Of a stretch of 64,000 bases of DNA, positions 1-12,530 are shown one piece after another. Below the pieces are notes generated by a model. The model ran no database searches and was not told where the DNA came from. It saw only the letters and a program-made list of their open reading frames with translations. The first letter of the stretch is position 1. Every line of letters starts with the position of its first letter. Position numbers and translations under genes: made by a program. Where the stretch lies: NCBI RefSeq assembly GCF_000346465.2, contig NC_034014.1, forward strand, positions 15,868,033-15,932,032. The letters run 5' to 3'. The stretch is from Prunus persica (Eukaryota > Streptophyta > Magnoliopsida > Rosales > Rosaceae).

Positions 1-899
1 TATGTTATCAATGGGCAAGAAATGTTGTTTTATACATGAAATCATCATGTATTATCTTTCAATATGTAGAACAACCATAGTGTAAGGAATACATAAGTGG
101 ATATGAGAGCTATGTATTGAGATTCCATACATGGAGACTTCTCATCATCCCTAAATCTTGAATATGTTCATGTTTATAGAAATATTGATTGGGCATCAAT
201 ATTCCACAAAGATCAGTATGCACAGTATTGTCTCTATATGTAGGGAATGGCAAGGTCTTAAGTCATTAAGTGTGAAGACACATCGATGTATGTAGGTACT
301 TGTAGAAGAACAAGTACACTGAACGCGATCCAACACATGAGATACAGCATGGAAGTCTTTACTCACATGTCAAGCTAGAACTCATAAATTGCAATGGTGC
401 AAACTAATCCTTAGACCTGAGGCATCATAGATATTTTGTGGCTATGTTGTTAATCTTTTAGGACACTATAGGGTCATGCTAAATTAGGCATAGCTTAAAG
501 CTGCTCATTAGGATTCTCAATAGAGTCATGGAAGCAAATGAATGTACAACAAGGAATCTCTACTCTCAGTAAAGGAGAGAGAATACTCCAAGATATGATC
601 GGTCAAATCTCTGCGTAGAGTAGTGGATAAGACTTGAAAGAAGAAGTCTTCAAATTTTACCAAGACAATCATATAAATGGAATTATTCATATTAGGATAT
701 TGACAATCGGATTGCATGATCTAATAATGTGAATGAGGAGTATTGACATAAGAGAAGGATTCAATTGCACAATCATTCCAATTTGAATAGGTTCTTTCAC
801 AACGTCTCATTTAGCTCGGATAACTGTGACTTGCTGCTAGGCAACAACCATGGTTTGTGGATGTCCTAAAACGTTTCAATTAACCTTAATTAATATGAA
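1..899. other. Intergenic or old-repeat DNA, no gene seen
   Basis: No reading frame here has recognisable protein similarity; the longest open stretch (526-717, minus) is a short AT-rich chance frame. The text style resembles the decayed interior or 3' part of an LTR retrotransposon lying upstream of the LTR-like block that follows, but no domain can be named. Confidence 0.4.
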
Positions 900-1841
900 G
901 AATTTAATTGTGGAATTTAATTTGTATATCCTCTATGAGGAGTTTAGTCAACCCACTACCTTGCTAAAGGGAACCTATGGATCTGCACACCTAAAGAATA
1001 TGATTAGAGGTATAAATTAGGAGAAATGGAATAAGGAGACACAAGTTAATGGTTGATAATAAAATGTCAAAGTCACCGGTCAAAAGTCAACATATTGACT
1101 GAAACAATTGACCAAAGTCAAATAGTTCGACCATTCAATTAAGTAAAACTATAATTATAATTTAATAGTTCAGTTATAATTAAAAGATTAATTATGGAAT
1201 TAATATTGACATATAAAAATATTAGATTGGGCTTTTAAATATCATTTAAAAAGAAAGGGACAAAATAGCCCAAAAGGCTATTGGGCCCAAGCGATAAGTT
1301 GCGTAAGATGACATGACCCATGGACCAAATAGAGCCCCCAATACTTATCCAATTGCCTTTTATGTTGTCCTATATAAGCTAAGAGTTGGAGAAAACCTAG
1401 CTATGATTTTTGGTTTTCCTACTTTGGTTGATGAGTGATCATCTTTGTATTTCATCTTCCATAAACCAAAAATTAGTCCAATCAAGAAGTGGACTCGCAT
1501 CCATACTTCTTGATTGCCTTCTTTTCATCTCTAGGAGCATTTGGTATGGTGAGGTAGAGTACTCCAATCTTGGAGCCTTAAGGTGAATGAGTCAAAATCA
1601 ATAGAAGGCCTTTCCAACAAAGGTGTTGATTCTTGAGAAATCAAGAAAGGTTGGGTTTAAGATCTATTCCCTTTTCCCTTTTCTATTTGTGTTAATAGAG
1701 ACTAGGCTAAGATACTTGATTTTAAATGAAAAAGGTTTAGCTCAACTAGTATAAACAAAATGAATCCGCCACTTAGAATATTTTTGTTGTATAGGTTGTG
1801 GCTAAAGTTCAATTCCTAAGCATTAAATCATGTTTCCTTCA
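900..1841 (+). repeat. LTR-like retrotransposon remnant
   Basis: A TATA box (tatataa, 1371-1377) lies in an AT-rich region followed by a leader-like segment (from about 1390) and a tail ending near 1841 in catgtttccttca, a layout typical of a plant LTR (U3, R, U5). No second copy occurs in this window and no target duplication was found, so boundaries are approximate. It may be a solo or truncated LTR of a Copia-type element. The family is not recognised. Confidence 0.3.
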
Positions 1842-2122
1842 GTGCCTACAAGCAATCTTGTTCCTTCTTCCCGCGTACCACTTTCATCCTTAAGAATAGT
1901 GACAGTGCCTTTCTTGAAATATTTGAAGAATGCAATCTCTATCAAGTGAACAACATGAAGTGACAATCAATATCAAGATGGAGGCTTAATACGTCAAGAG
2001 TACTAAAAGCTAAAAGAGTCAAGATTACGGGCTTACTTGTACAAATTGGGGGATCCTTGTGAGGAAGAAATGTTGTAAGAGGCTATCTTCACTCGTCCTC
2101 CAATACATGATGCTATCTTCAC

Positions 2123-2140
2123 TCCCTAGCAACAGCGCCA
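2123..2140 (-). other. Gypsy primer-binding site (minus strand)
   Basis: On the minus strand this reads tggcgctgttgctaggga, close to the TGGCGCCGTTGCCGGGGA primer-binding site used by many plant Athila/Tat Gypsy elements. It directly abuts the LTR-like sequence to its right, which places a 5' LTR on the minus strand with the element interior to the left. Confidence 0.65.
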
Positions 2141-2700
2141 AAAACTTCTTGTGAAATTATTACAAGCGTATAATCCACACAAGTAATATAAATATAAGTG
2201 AACACCAAACATCTCCTCTCGGTCTCCACATGGATCATCAATTAAATATTAGCTAGATATTTAAAGCATTAAGAACAGTAACAAATATTCAACATAGAAT
2301 AGTAATCATAAATTAATATAACTATAAAAATTAAGTATTCATGGTTAGGCTACATCGTAGCCCTAGCTAGGAAAATTAGACAAATGTAAAGATAAATAAG
2401 ATAATTATTGTCATAAAATTGATTTGGCCGATGGACTTGATCTCTGGAATCTCCACAGCAACACCTTCATAAGCTCCAAAATTACCGCAGCAGCAAACTT
2501 TGGCCTCTCCCTCTTTGATATATTTGTGGGTGTATTGAAAAATGGTCAAAAAGTATATGGTCTCTAGGTTAAAGTTGAATATTTATAGGCTAAGGGGAAT
2601 CCCCCAAAAATAAGGAAAGGCAATATCTAATTAGGAAGTAGAGGAATAATAGGAATATTGGGAAAGCCAAAAGCCATTTGATGAAGGAAAAAAAGGTGTG
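2141..2700 (-). mobile_element. Gypsy LTR remnant, minus orientation
   Basis: This sequence adjoins the minus-strand primer-binding site. Read on the minus strand it has a TATA-like box (cctataaata, about 2581-2590) and an AT-rich downstream part, as expected for an LTR. The internal side (left, about 1842-2122) has no recognisable coding sequence. Its outer end is cut off or masked by the Tat element that begins at 2706, so it is probably an older element into which the Tat element inserted. Confidence 0.5.
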
Positions 2701-2705
2701 CCTGT

Positions 2706-3317
2706 TGTGGGAACATATATTTCACCGGACAATAAGAAGACGATACGTGGAAAAGGAATATTCTTTAGGTCAAACTAATTACTCTAATTAAATTCAATTT
2801 AATTAGGGAAATTATCTTTGATTTATGATAGGAATATCTCCCTAAATCAAGGAACCAATCTCCTCCAAATCTCTTGGAGTAATTCCTATCATCTTTTTGG
2901 GGAAAAATAATCCTTAAAAAAAAGGATTATTCTCCCAAAATCCTAGCACACAAGGAGACTATAAATACATAGCTACGCAAGACATTTGAGGTAATTCTTT
3001 TTGAATGCCTTCTCACCCGAAAAAACCTCTCTCACTCTCTCTCTTGCCGTGGCCCCCTCCCCCACTTTCTCTCTCTCATGGCTAAGGCCACCTGGCTCTC
3101 CCTATGAGGGAAAACTCCATCCATTTTACCTATTGTCGTATCTTTATCAAGATCCAATTGAACTAACTTAGGCATCGGAGGGCCTTTGGCCAACACCCCT
3201 CGAGTGTAGTCTATTTACACATATTTATTTCGCAGGGATCGAGGAAGAAAGCGAAGGAAGATCAAAGGTCGAGGAATCAACCCGCGAATATTTCCCATGT
3301 GGGATTGTGCTCAAACA
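2706..3317 (+). repeat. 5' LTR of the Tat element
   Basis: It begins tgtgggaaca and ends caaaca, the TG...CA form of an LTR. A segment near the start (ttcaccggacaataagaaga and onward) recurs at 11790 with scattered substitutions. It holds one copy of the CT-rich unit (about 2970-3150) that is multiplied in the 3' LTR. The following ttttggtgctttcattgag (3318-3336) opens the internal region where the primer site should lie. Confidence 0.8.
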
Positions 3318-3339
3318 TTTTGGTGCTTTCATTGAGAGC

Positions 3340-4699
3340 GTGAGTTATAGTTAACGCATGCTCTTGAATCAAGAAATCTCGTTTCCTCTTTATCATCATT
3401 CAACTGAAGCCTTCCAACCAACCATGGTTGGAAGCATGCAAACGAGAAGCAGGGCTGCCGCAACAACCTAATCTACAATGGACTCGGGTCATCATGGCAC
3501 CGCAGCTCTAAGGCAGCTACCCTGTGTTGCAGTCAAAGCCGTGCCTTAGCCTCCCGGCATCGCGGCTACCGCCATAGCCCCAACTGTTGCAATTACTCTC
3601 CCTCTTGGTCTCGACACCGAGAACTCCTATTTCACGCTCGCCGCCGCTCCTCCTCGAGGTCCTATGGCTGCCACGACTTTGGAGCTGTATTGCTATGCTG
3701 CCGGATCTATCAGCCGCCACCCATTCTTCCTCACGGCTGGATTTGATGCTCTCCACCACAACGGTGCTGCCGCGCTCTATCCCAAAATCGTCGCTTACAA
3801 CCATCTTGGCACCTCCGCCAACTTGAGCTCTATTGTGGAACAACTTTATCCATTCTCTCATTTGCCTTCGCGCTCGACGTACGCTCTCGTGTACACCTCT
3901 AGCGGAACCCTAGCTCGTGTGGAATTGAGCACCACACAATTCTCTTCTACTGATCCACGAAGACAAGCATACCTCAGTCTTACAGTTAACCAGCTGGCTC
4001 AAAGAGTGGATGATCAAAACAACTTGATTGGACAGCTTCTCAACCAGATTGACTTGGTCTGAGACCTTGGCCTTGGACCGCAAGAGAGAAGGATGGAAGA
4101 ATCCACCTGGAGGCAGTTCAAGAGATCCCATGTAGGCTGGGCAAGAGAAAGTTGACAAGGAAAAGGACTAGAGTGTGCTTAGCACGTTGGCATGTCACAA
4201 GCATCTGCGAACCCAGCTCAAAGTAGATCGAGTCTTCGATTGAGATTTAAGTCCAAGGATCGATGTGCACGAGAGGTTGGGAGCACGATCCGATGTTCAT
4301 GCCCGCCTCGGGCAGGAAAGCATTCACATGAGACTAGGCTGCCGAAGAGATTAGCCTCACGATCATCCCTATAAAGTACGAGAAGAAATATGCTCACCTG
4401 CTTGGTATGGAGGACTCAACAAGCTACAAAAGGTCCCTCGCAAGCTCAGTCCACCAACATACTGCATAGGCACGACAGTGGAGGAGATCTACTTTGAAGA
4501 GAAAACGAGGTGGTAGACTAGTGACGCCTGCATCATGGGAGACATCGACATGAACCGCAAGCCATGCGAGTAGAAGATGTCAAGAATCTCATGAACGATC
4601 GACTTTGAGACTTGAAGATTGGAACAGATTTTGAGGATGCACTACTTAAGGAGGTAGACCAAGTGAACTCCTCACCGTTCATCGTCGAGATCGAGCAGG
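3340..4699 (+). other. Tat element leader and degenerate 5' gag region
   Basis: Several overlapping open stretches (for example 3664-4062 and 4192-4374, plus strand) lie between the LTR and the recognisable gag domain. Some look like a decayed Gag N-terminus (alanine- and serine-rich, then a glutamine/asparagine-rich helix ending near 4062), but stops break every frame. No independent gene is supported. Confidence 0.4.
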
Positions 4700-5469
4700 T
4701 GACTCCATCGAAGTGATTCTCAAAGCCTTCTTTCACACACTTAAAAAGGGATCCCGATCCCAAGAGCCATTTGAAGCACTTCAAAATTGTTATGTTTCTC
4801 TACAAGAACGAGAATACAATGATGTACAAGGTGTTTATAATGACCTTACGAGGAGCAACCCAGGATTGGTTCTATACCCTACCATCTAGAAAGATCACCA
4901 GCTTCAAGGAGCTAGCTTTCATCTTCATCAAAGAGTACACTTCCTATTGGACGATTAAGGAACAAGCCAACCACATGTTCAACCTACGCAAGAAGCATGA
5001 CAAGTCCCTCTGAGACAACTTCAAAATGTTCAAGGAGGAAAAAGCCAACATTGGGGGATGCGATGACCAAATCACATCCTTTGCCCTCAAGAAGGGTCTA
5101 CTAGCTGAGCACGACCTATATTGTGAGCTGACTATCGCTCCCAACCTGACTCTAGAAGAGGTCTTCGCAACCGCGTTACACTACATGCTCTGGGAGGACA
5201 ATCGAATCGTTAAAAAGAAGTTTGCAACGCAAGCCGAACAATCACCCAAGAAGGCAGGTCAAAAAGGTGATAATCCTGGCAGTAGGAACTATGGAGGAAA
5301 ATGTAAGGCACTATGCCAAGGTGGTGCACCAGCAAATGAAGGCTATACCAAGTTCACTATCCCGATACATCAAATCTTAGCCTACGTGAAACACAAGCGT
5401 TCCGCGAAACATATGTGCATGACACAACCAACTGTCGATCTTGGAAAATGCACGTCAAGAAGCTCGTAA
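4700..5469 (+). pseudogene. Retrotransposon gag (Tat Gypsy), broken
   Basis: The frame at 4771-5250 encodes a typical plant retrotransposon Gag core: a stretch with LRGATQDWFYTLP, then SFKELAFIFIKEYTS, then LRKKHDKSL, matching the conserved gag fold (retrotrans_gag family). A stop at 5011-5013 interrupts the frame, which resumes at once in the same phase (5026-5469) with the LEEVFATALHYMLWEDN region and a lysine-rich tail. A zinc knuckle is not visible. Gag would form the particle that packages the element's RNA. With the stop and an eroded N-terminus this copy is non-functional. Confidence 0.75.
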
Positions 5470-6589
5470 GAGAAGGCCACTGCATGAAGTTCGTGGTAAA
5501 GAAGGACATCCAACAGTTCGAGGATCGTGATGCCGCTAAGGAGCCCTCCACAAAAGGTCATAATGATTAACCCAATCCTGACTGACTTTGAGGAATCTGA
5601 GCTGACTAGCAAGGAAAAGAAGAGGATGATTAAACACATCGTTGTTATTTCCCAAGTCTTAACCAGTTGCCCAGCAATTGAAGATGATCTCGTGATAGGG
5701 TTCCAAAAGAACAATTGATTGGGCTTGATAAGCATCTAATGATGCCCTCATCATAAGCATCCAAATCGTGCAAGCCACGATCGAGTGAGTTCATGGAGAT
5801 GAGGGCAGCGCTGCCAATATCCTACAACTTTCAGTGGTCCAGCAGATGGGAATGGAGGCCAAGATCAACAGATAAACAAGGTCGTTGACCTCCTTCAACG
5901 ATGCAAAGACAATCACTGTAGGAATGGTAGAGCTCGATGTCTATTGCCTAACAATGATCAGCACTCAAACATTCATGATTATCGACGAAGTCTCCCCCAA
6001 TAATGGCATCCTCGACAGACCATGGATTGTCAAGATCAATCCCATCACTTCCGCCACTCACCAGAGAATTTGCTACCTAATCCCTGGGGGCGTTGTCAGC
6101 CAGATCAACAACGATCAGACGAAAGCGAGAAAATGCTCAGCTTAAGGGCTGAAGAAAAGCAGGCTAGCGCAGTTCGTCCCTAGAATCAAGCAGATCTGAA
6201 GGGAGCAAGGGGGGAATCAGATCCCGTTCCTGACAGACAAACAGAACGGAATTGAAAAGGAATAGTCATTCCTCAATAACAATTAAAGAATCAGGTCTAA
6301 GACGTGGGAATCCGTCTGGAGGTCCCAATTGAAGAAGGATGGAAGCCCAAGGAAGACGTCTAGCTAATACCCTTTAATCTTGATAAGCCAGAAAGAAAAA
6401 GGCAAAGGAGCTCAAGCCTAAGCCCAGAAGAGAGGTTGAAGCTTACAACCTTCCTCCAGAACAACAAAGACGCGTTCGCATGGTCACCATCTGACATGCC
6501 AGTCATCGATCTGAAGATCATATGCCATCACCTTCATGTCAACCTAGCCAACAGATGAGTGGCATAGAAGAGACGTAACTTCGCTCCTG
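5470..6589 (+). pseudogene. Gag C-terminus and aspartic protease region, broken
   Basis: At 5885-6145 the frame shows the pattern found at the end of the protease domain in plant Gypsy polyproteins: an ILDRPWIVKINPITSATHQR-like segment, then a GGVVSQINNDQTKAR segment. The catalytic D-S/T-G motif upstream is not recognisable because of frameshifts. The 5527-5718 frame (KVIMINPILTDFEE) belongs to the linker ahead of protease. Stops are frequent between 6145 and 6590. Confidence 0.6.
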
Positions 6590-7620
6590 AGTGAGTTGCC
6601 GAAGCCAAGATCGACAGGCTCCTAGCTGTCGGCTTTGTTGAAGAAGTCTCCTACTCTGAGTGGCTGGCCAATATTGTTCTAGTGGCAAAGAAAGACCAAG
6701 GTAAGTTGAGAGTGTGCGTAGACTACACTGACCTTAACACTGCATGCCCGAAAGACAAGTTTTCCCTGCCAAGAATTGATTAGCTCAAAGATTTAACTTC
6801 TGGAAACCAACTGCAAAGTTTGATGGCTACAATCAAATCATGATGCATGAGGACGATATTGCTACAAAGTCATGCCCTTTGGGCTGAATAACGCCGGAGC
6901 AACGTACTAGAGGCTGATGAACAAGATTTTCAAAGAGCAAATCGGCACGACTATGGAGGTCTACATAGATGACATGCTAGTCAAAGCTCCCCATAAGCAT
7001 ATCACATCAAGAATCTTGACGAAGTATTCAGCCTGCTTCAAAAGTACCACATGAAGTTGAACCCGAGCAAGTGCACATTTGGAGTCTCATCCGACCGATT
7101 TTTGGGATACTTAGTCACCCAAAGAGGCATCAAAGCACATCCTAATCAAATCAAGGCCATCTTCAACATAAAGTCGCTTGCCACAATAAATGAGATATAA
7201 AGTCTAATGGGCAGAGCAGTATCTATCAACCGATTTCTCTTGAGATCCACCAACAAGTGCAAGTCATTCTTCAAAGCATTGAAAAAAGGACAAAGACACA
7301 AGTGGAATGAAGAGTGCAAAGTACCTTTGCAAAACCTGAAGAACTACCTCACTTCACCTCCCGTGCTCTTGAAATCCGTACCAGGCGAACATTTGTTCAG
7401 CTCATCTCTTATTCGAGAAGAGCTAGATGCACAACATCTGGTATTCTACACATCAGAAGCACTCCTTGATTCAGAGACTCGCTATCCAAAAATGGAGAGG
7501 CTCATTTTGTCCCTTATAGTTTCCGCAAGAAAGTTAAGGCCCTACCACCAAGCTCATCGAATCATAGTCATGACAAAATTTCCTTTGAGATCGATTCTTC
7601 ATAGTCCTGATGCTCCTTAA
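6590..7620 (+). pseudogene. Reverse transcriptase and RNase H of the Tat element, broken
   Basis: The frame from 6682 reads VAKKDQGKLRVCVDY then DLNTACPKD, the conserved N-terminal RT region, ending at an in-frame TAG (6781-6783). In another phase, near 6953, follows MEVYIDDMLVKAP, which holds the YxDD catalytic box as YIDD. After that come LNPSKCTFGV and FLGYLVTQRGI, then (7207-7620) the connection/RNase H part with FFKALKK and LVFYTSEALL. At least one frameshift and several stops separate these pieces. RT copies the element RNA into DNA; this copy is inactive. Confidence 0.85.
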
Positions 7621-8190
7621 GGACTCACGAAGCCAACTATTGAATTAAGTCAGTATAACCTCCTGTACTGGAGGAAGACTGTTATAAAAACCCAGGCTTT
7701 AGTAGATTTCATTGCAGAGTTCACTCCATCAACCGAAGAAGAGAAGATGGTCAACATATTCAAAGAAAGTTTGAAAGTAGACAAGACCTCTTCAGCCAAT
7801 CCTGACATGCACAAAGACATGTGGCAGTTGCAAGTAGACAGAGCTTCAAATCATAAGGGAGCTGGAGCAGGTCTCGTTATAATCACCCCGGATGGAACCT
7901 TGTTGGAGCAAGCCATCAAACTAAGCTTTCCAGCCTCAAACAACAAAGCAAAGTACAAGGCGCTGCTTACTGGCTTGCACGCGACAAATAAGTTGTCGAT
8001 CAAGAGATTAGCCATCTACTCAGATTCCCAAAAGATCACCAATCAAGCGTCAAGGGATTACAGGGCAAAGCACCAAGAGCTTTTGAAGGTATTCCCTACT
8101 TCACTATCCAACAAATTCCCCGGGCAGAAAACACAGATGCAGATGCCCTAGCAAGTCTGGGGTTAGCGATGGATACCCAGTTCAAAAGTT
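7621..8190 (+). pseudogene. Archaeal-type second RNase H of a Tat element, broken
   Basis: The frame from 7747 to 8151 contains WQLQVDRASN (first catalytic Asp), GAGAGLVIITPDG, then NNKAKYKALL and LAIYSDSQ (another catalytic Asp). Tat elements carry this additional RNase H downstream of the normal one. In the family the third block normally has Glu residues (AEYEAL-type); here both are Lys, so the active site is damaged even where the frame is open. It is in phase with the upstream RT/RNase H frame, separated by a stop at 7618-7620. Confidence 0.75.
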
Positions 8191-8488
8191 CAATTCAGGT
8201 CGAGCACCTTGATTAGGCAAGCATTGAAGAGGCAGAGCCGTCGGACCTGATGCAGATCGATGAGGATTCCAGTTGGCAAAACCCTATCATTGAATAATTG
8301 GTAAACAAAAATTTGCCAAGAGAGAAGTCCGAGGCAAGAAAAATCAAGTATTAAGCTGCAAGATACTACATGAAGGACAACAAGCTTGTTAGAAGGTCAT
8401 ATTCTGGCGGTGTAATTTCATCTATATATTTCCATTCAATAAAGCAGTGTAATCACACAACCAAGTGTTCGAGAGAAGATCCAAAGTG
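8191..8488 (+). other. Tat element post-RNase H region
   Basis: Stops occur in all frames. Integrase would be expected near here in an intact element, but no HHCC zinc-binding or DDE motif can be read, so integrase has been deleted or is beyond recognition. Confidence 0.4.
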
Positions 8489-8975
8489 TCCTAAGGGAGA
8501 TGCAGGAAGGCGTTCAAAACGTCCTAAGGGAGACGTAGGATAACTGCCAAAATGTCCTAAGAGAGATGTAGGCTATCTGCCAAAATGTCCTAAGAGAGAC
8601 GTAAGCTATCTGCCAAAACGTCTTAACGCCAAAATTTCTGAAGAAAGACGTAGGCCATCTACTAAAACATCCAAATGGAGATGTAGGCCATCTGCCAAAA
8701 CGTCCTAGGGGAGACGTAGGCAACCACCAAAACGTTCTAAGGGGGAGGTAGGCCATTTGCCAAAACTTCCTAAGGGAGACGTGGGTAATCGCCAAATCAT
8801 CCAGAGGGAAACGTAGGCCACCTGCCAAAACGTCCTAAGGGAGATGTTGGCAACTGCCAAAGTGTCCTAAGGGAGACATAGATCACATCCAAAGCATCCT
8901 AAGGGAGAAGCAGAAGAGCAACCTTTAAGTAAGCGGTGGGTAAACATTCAAGCATCCTAAGGGGGATGCACAACC
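8489..8975 (+). repeat. Minisatellite of about 41 bp inside the Tat element
   Basis: About a dozen diverged units share a core such as cgtcctaagggagacgtagg followed by ccatctgccaaaa. Unit length is near 41 bp with some shorter units. The array lies between pol and the 3' LTR, where Tat-lineage elements often carry tandem repeats. The minus-strand open frame across it (8514-8828) is only a product of the repeat and is not a gene. Confidence 0.85.
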
Positions 8976-9199
8976 AAGGCACCAGTAGGTCACTCAAGTA
9001 GTTCACAAGACTCAACAAAAATTTTAGTTTAATTAACTAAAGTTTTCATAGCAAAATGACAAACTGGCCAGAGTTCAACAAAGAACGAAGGTTAAACAAG
9101 ACCAATTATTATAAATACAAAAGTAGATTACAAAGCTTGAAAAGATAAAAGAGCCTCCATCAACTGGTCAACAACCTCCTCAGCTTCCTCCTAATCAAC

Positions 9200-10945
9200 T
9201 ACGCCTTTTGTGGCTCCGCATAGCTCAGCTACACGCTCATCAGATGCAGCCATCTGCCTACTCAACTACATCCTTCTTGGCATCATCCTCCTCAGCTGCA
9301 GTCTTGTCAGCCACCGGCTCTTTGGCTGCCTATATATCCACAACATTGATTTGCACACCTTGAGTATGGGACATGTTAGGACAGAAAATTTCAACATCTT
9401 CATCTTCAATGGAATGACAAGGAGTAGCCCCATTCTTGTAGTCCAAGTTGTCCAACTTGTATGCGCTGATGACAGTCTCTGACTAAGATCGTTCAACAGA
9501 CTTGTGGTAGGTGTCAAACTTGGCCAGAAGTTTTTCATAACTCTCGAGTATGTCCACATTCTTGCGCTCAAGATGGAAGTAGGCCCCTTTGCGACCATGC
9601 AGGGTAGCAGCAGAAAAGTTGAGTTCACTATGTTTTTGAGCAACGAAACTCTTCAGTACATACATGCTCTCCTTCATTTCAAACATCTTCGTTTCATGGT
9701 GAATCTGCTCAATTGAGAGCTTGCCAGTCAAATCAACATTCTTCTACTCCAACTCACTGAGCTGAGCAAAAGATGGGGTAATAGTAGACGAGTTACGGAT
9801 GGCGTCAATAGCAAAAACTACTCCTTTTTGAAGCAAAGTGACAGTCGTTTCCTTTTTCTTCTACAAGCAAAAACTTGAGAACGTACCATGATTACTAGCT
9901 TGATGTATATGATCAACCAGCTTAACGTAAGAAGACAGGTTTGACAAAAATTTTGTCTTGAGTAGATTAGACACACATGCGTCCTATGCGGAGTTGGACT
10001 TATCAACCTTTGGACCAGTTGTACGCTTTTCTGATGATCCCTTCGTTGAGTAGATGACTCTCTGACCTCTTTTTAGTCGTCACCATCCTCACCTCCAAAG
10101 GAGTCAATGACGCTGAATTAACTCCACGTTTGACTCTTCGTAGCTTAGCAGATGAACAGCTAGTGCCATTCGCAAAACCTCGCAGGGATGTTCAGGGCCT
10201 AGTAGACCTTAGACATGTCTAGCTTGAGAACCAGTTTCTTACTGATATCATTCTCTACAAGCAAAAGACAGAAGTCAGTTAGTCATACATCAAAGAATTC
10301 ACACAAAATTGAAGCATATCAATAGAAGTATGACGTATCATCGCAGTAAGTGAGGAAAACAAATGGACCATCGCCGACCTAGCCTTCACATCGTCCGTCA
10401 ACCTCGAACACGTCTGCGTGCCATACATGAGCTCCTTGGCTAAAGATTTTGAAACAACTTGGTGTTGAATACACGAACCTGGGCATACTTCTTATAGCGC
10501 TTCACTTTGAAGAATTAAAAAAACTCCCACGCCGTCAGATCTAACTTGAAGAAAAGGCTCAGATTGTTAAAACACATGATCGTCCGGTAGACATTTAGAG
10601 TATATTGGCTCGGGGCATACTCCATGGTGCAAAACACATTCTTAAAGAACTTCAACAAAGGGAACGTGGATCCCAAGGAGAAGTAGAAGGGATGAAATGT
10701 GATAATTGTGGCATCCAGATCGTTCTAATCCACACAAGACGCATAGTCAGTTGATGACGCTACCAGCTTGACATGCACGTCACCATCTATGAAGTAGCAT
10801 AGGTGGCACGCCACTTCTAGAAGTGGGCTTCAGAAATAACGTGATGCAGATTAGCCACAAATCTCTTTTTGTGCACCTTGGAACCCTCCTGCAGATACAA
10901 GGGCACTTATGAACTCAGTGACCAGCTACCCTCATCAGAAGACAT
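9200..10945 (-). pseudogene. Antisense ORF of the Tat element, broken
   Basis: Read on the minus strand from an ATG at 10945, protein-like segments appear in shifting frames: MSSDEGSW, then KVHKKRFVANLHHVISEAHF, then VKRYKKYAQVRVFNTKLFQ. Near the end is the open 82-residue stretch 9731-9483, rich in charged helical residues (LSIEQIHHETKMFEMKE). Stops and frameshifts are common. Tat/Retand-type elements are known to carry such an antisense ORF between pol and the 3' LTR, of unproven function. The minus-strand frame 9643-9266 and the plus-strand frames here are shadows of it. Confidence 0.55.
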
Positions 10946-11775
10946 GATCGTTGACTAGCTGCAAAAGAGAAGAAATTCACAAGTCAGATTGCGGGTCAAA
11001 AATCACAATTCAAGCAGCAAGAAGGAAGACCCTAACTTGCGTGCCAAGAAAAAAAAATAGCGAGAAGGCCACATAGCCTGAGCCACTGTGGCAGCACCAC
11101 CAACACAACACCATGGCCCAGCTTCAGCAAAAAAAAAAAAAAAAAAAAAAAGAAAACCAGCTACTGCCACCAACGCTCTGGGCAGGCCTTGCCTGCCCAA
11201 TTACCGAACCACAACCAAAGCCACATTCAAACAACTTGGCCCGCGATGAAGAGGAAAAAGCCGCAGTCGCAGTCGCCACCGCCAATGACAACAGATGTAG
11301 CTACGTCGCCATCATCCAGCTGATCCTGCCGCTCTAGCCATTGCATCACGACTACAACCAAGCATGCCCACCCAGCTGGTTCTCTCCAGGAGGGAAGATA
11401 AACAAACGGAAATTCACCACTGGAAACCACCGCGACACCATCACCGCTGGCAGGAGCATCTGTCATGACGACAACCAGCTAGGCCTACCCAGCTCGTCCT
11501 CCCCGCGAAGAAAAAGAAACATAAATTTGACCTACCTTGGGTGTGTAGGGCAACTCATCTCCTTGTTAAGCAGTACACTTATTCAAGATCTCTCTCATAA
11601 GTTAGAAAGTAGAGGATGACAACTTTGCTATTTGAAGATGAGTGAAGAGAAGCTTTGTATTTATAAAGGTTCCTAGGTCAATGAGGAATCACAAGCCTAT
11701 TCCCAGATGCAGTTGGAAAGCCCGAAAATATTTCTCATCATCTCTTCCATGCCTCACAAGCGCCTTGCATTCATT
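10946..11775 (+). other. Tat element region before the 3' LTR, no gene
   Basis: GC-richer, low-complexity DNA with an A-run of about 23 (11129-11151). Open frames (11113-11337, 11341-11619, minus 11227-11466) have biased composition and no recognisable domain. A clear polypurine tract just before 11776 is not evident. Confidence 0.4.
11129..11151. repeat. Poly-A run
   Basis: An uninterrupted run of about 23 A residues inside the Tat element. The length is likely to vary between individuals or sequencing runs. Confidence 0.9.
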
Positions 11776-11996
11776 TGTGGAAAAATATATTTCACCAGCC
11801 AATAAGAAGACGACATGTGGAAAAGGAATATTCCTTAGGTCAAACTAATTACCCAAATTAAATTCTATTTAATTAGTGAAATTGTCTTTGATTTAAAATA
11901 GGAATATCGCCCTAGATCAAGGAACCAATCTCCACCAAATCTCTTGGAGTAAGTCCTATCATCTTTTTGGGGAAGAATAATCATAACAAAATAAGG

Positions 11997-12498
11997 NNNN
12001 NNNNNNNNNNNNNNNNNNNNNNNNNNNNNNNNNNNNNNNNNNNNNNNNNNNNNNNNNNNNNNNNNNNNNNNNNNNNNNNNNNNNNNNNNNNNNNNNNNNN
12101 NNNNNNNNNNNNNNNNNNNNNNNNNNNNNNNNNNNNNNNNNNNNNNNNNNNNNNNNNNNNNNNNNNNNNNNNNNNNNNNNNNNNNNNNNNNNNNNNNNNN
12201 NNNNNNNNNNNNNNNNNNNNNNNNNNNNNNNNNNNNNNNNNNNNNNNNNNNNNNNNNNNNNNNNNNNNNNNNNNNNNNNNNNNNNNNNNNNNNNNNNNNN
12301 NNNNNNNNNNNNNNNNNNNNNNNNNNNNNNNNNNNNNNNNNNNNNNNNNNNNNNNNNNNNNNNNNNNNNNNNNNNNNNNNNNNNNNNNNNNNNNNNNNNN
12401 NNNNNNNNNNNNNNNNNNNNNNNNNNNNNNNNNNNNNNNNNNNNNNNNNNNNNNNNNNNNNNNNNNNNNNNNNNNNNNNNNNNNNNNNNNNNNNNNNN
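11997..12498. other. Assembly gap (502 N)
   Basis: A run of N. It sits inside the CT-rich repeated part of the 3' LTR, which explains why assembly failed there. The long frames spanning it are meaningless. Confidence 1.

Positions 12499-12530
<32 letters not shown>

Noticed and set aside
3517..3861. 114-codon minus-strand frame and overlapping plus frames near the Tat 5' end
   Set aside because: Overlapping frames in GC-richer retrotransposon leader; no domain and opposite to the element's coding strand.
8514..8828. Minus-strand frame of 104 codons with repeated LRTFWQ-type blocks
   Set aside because: It only reflects the 41-bp minisatellite; block length and frame vary and there is no start context or conservation.
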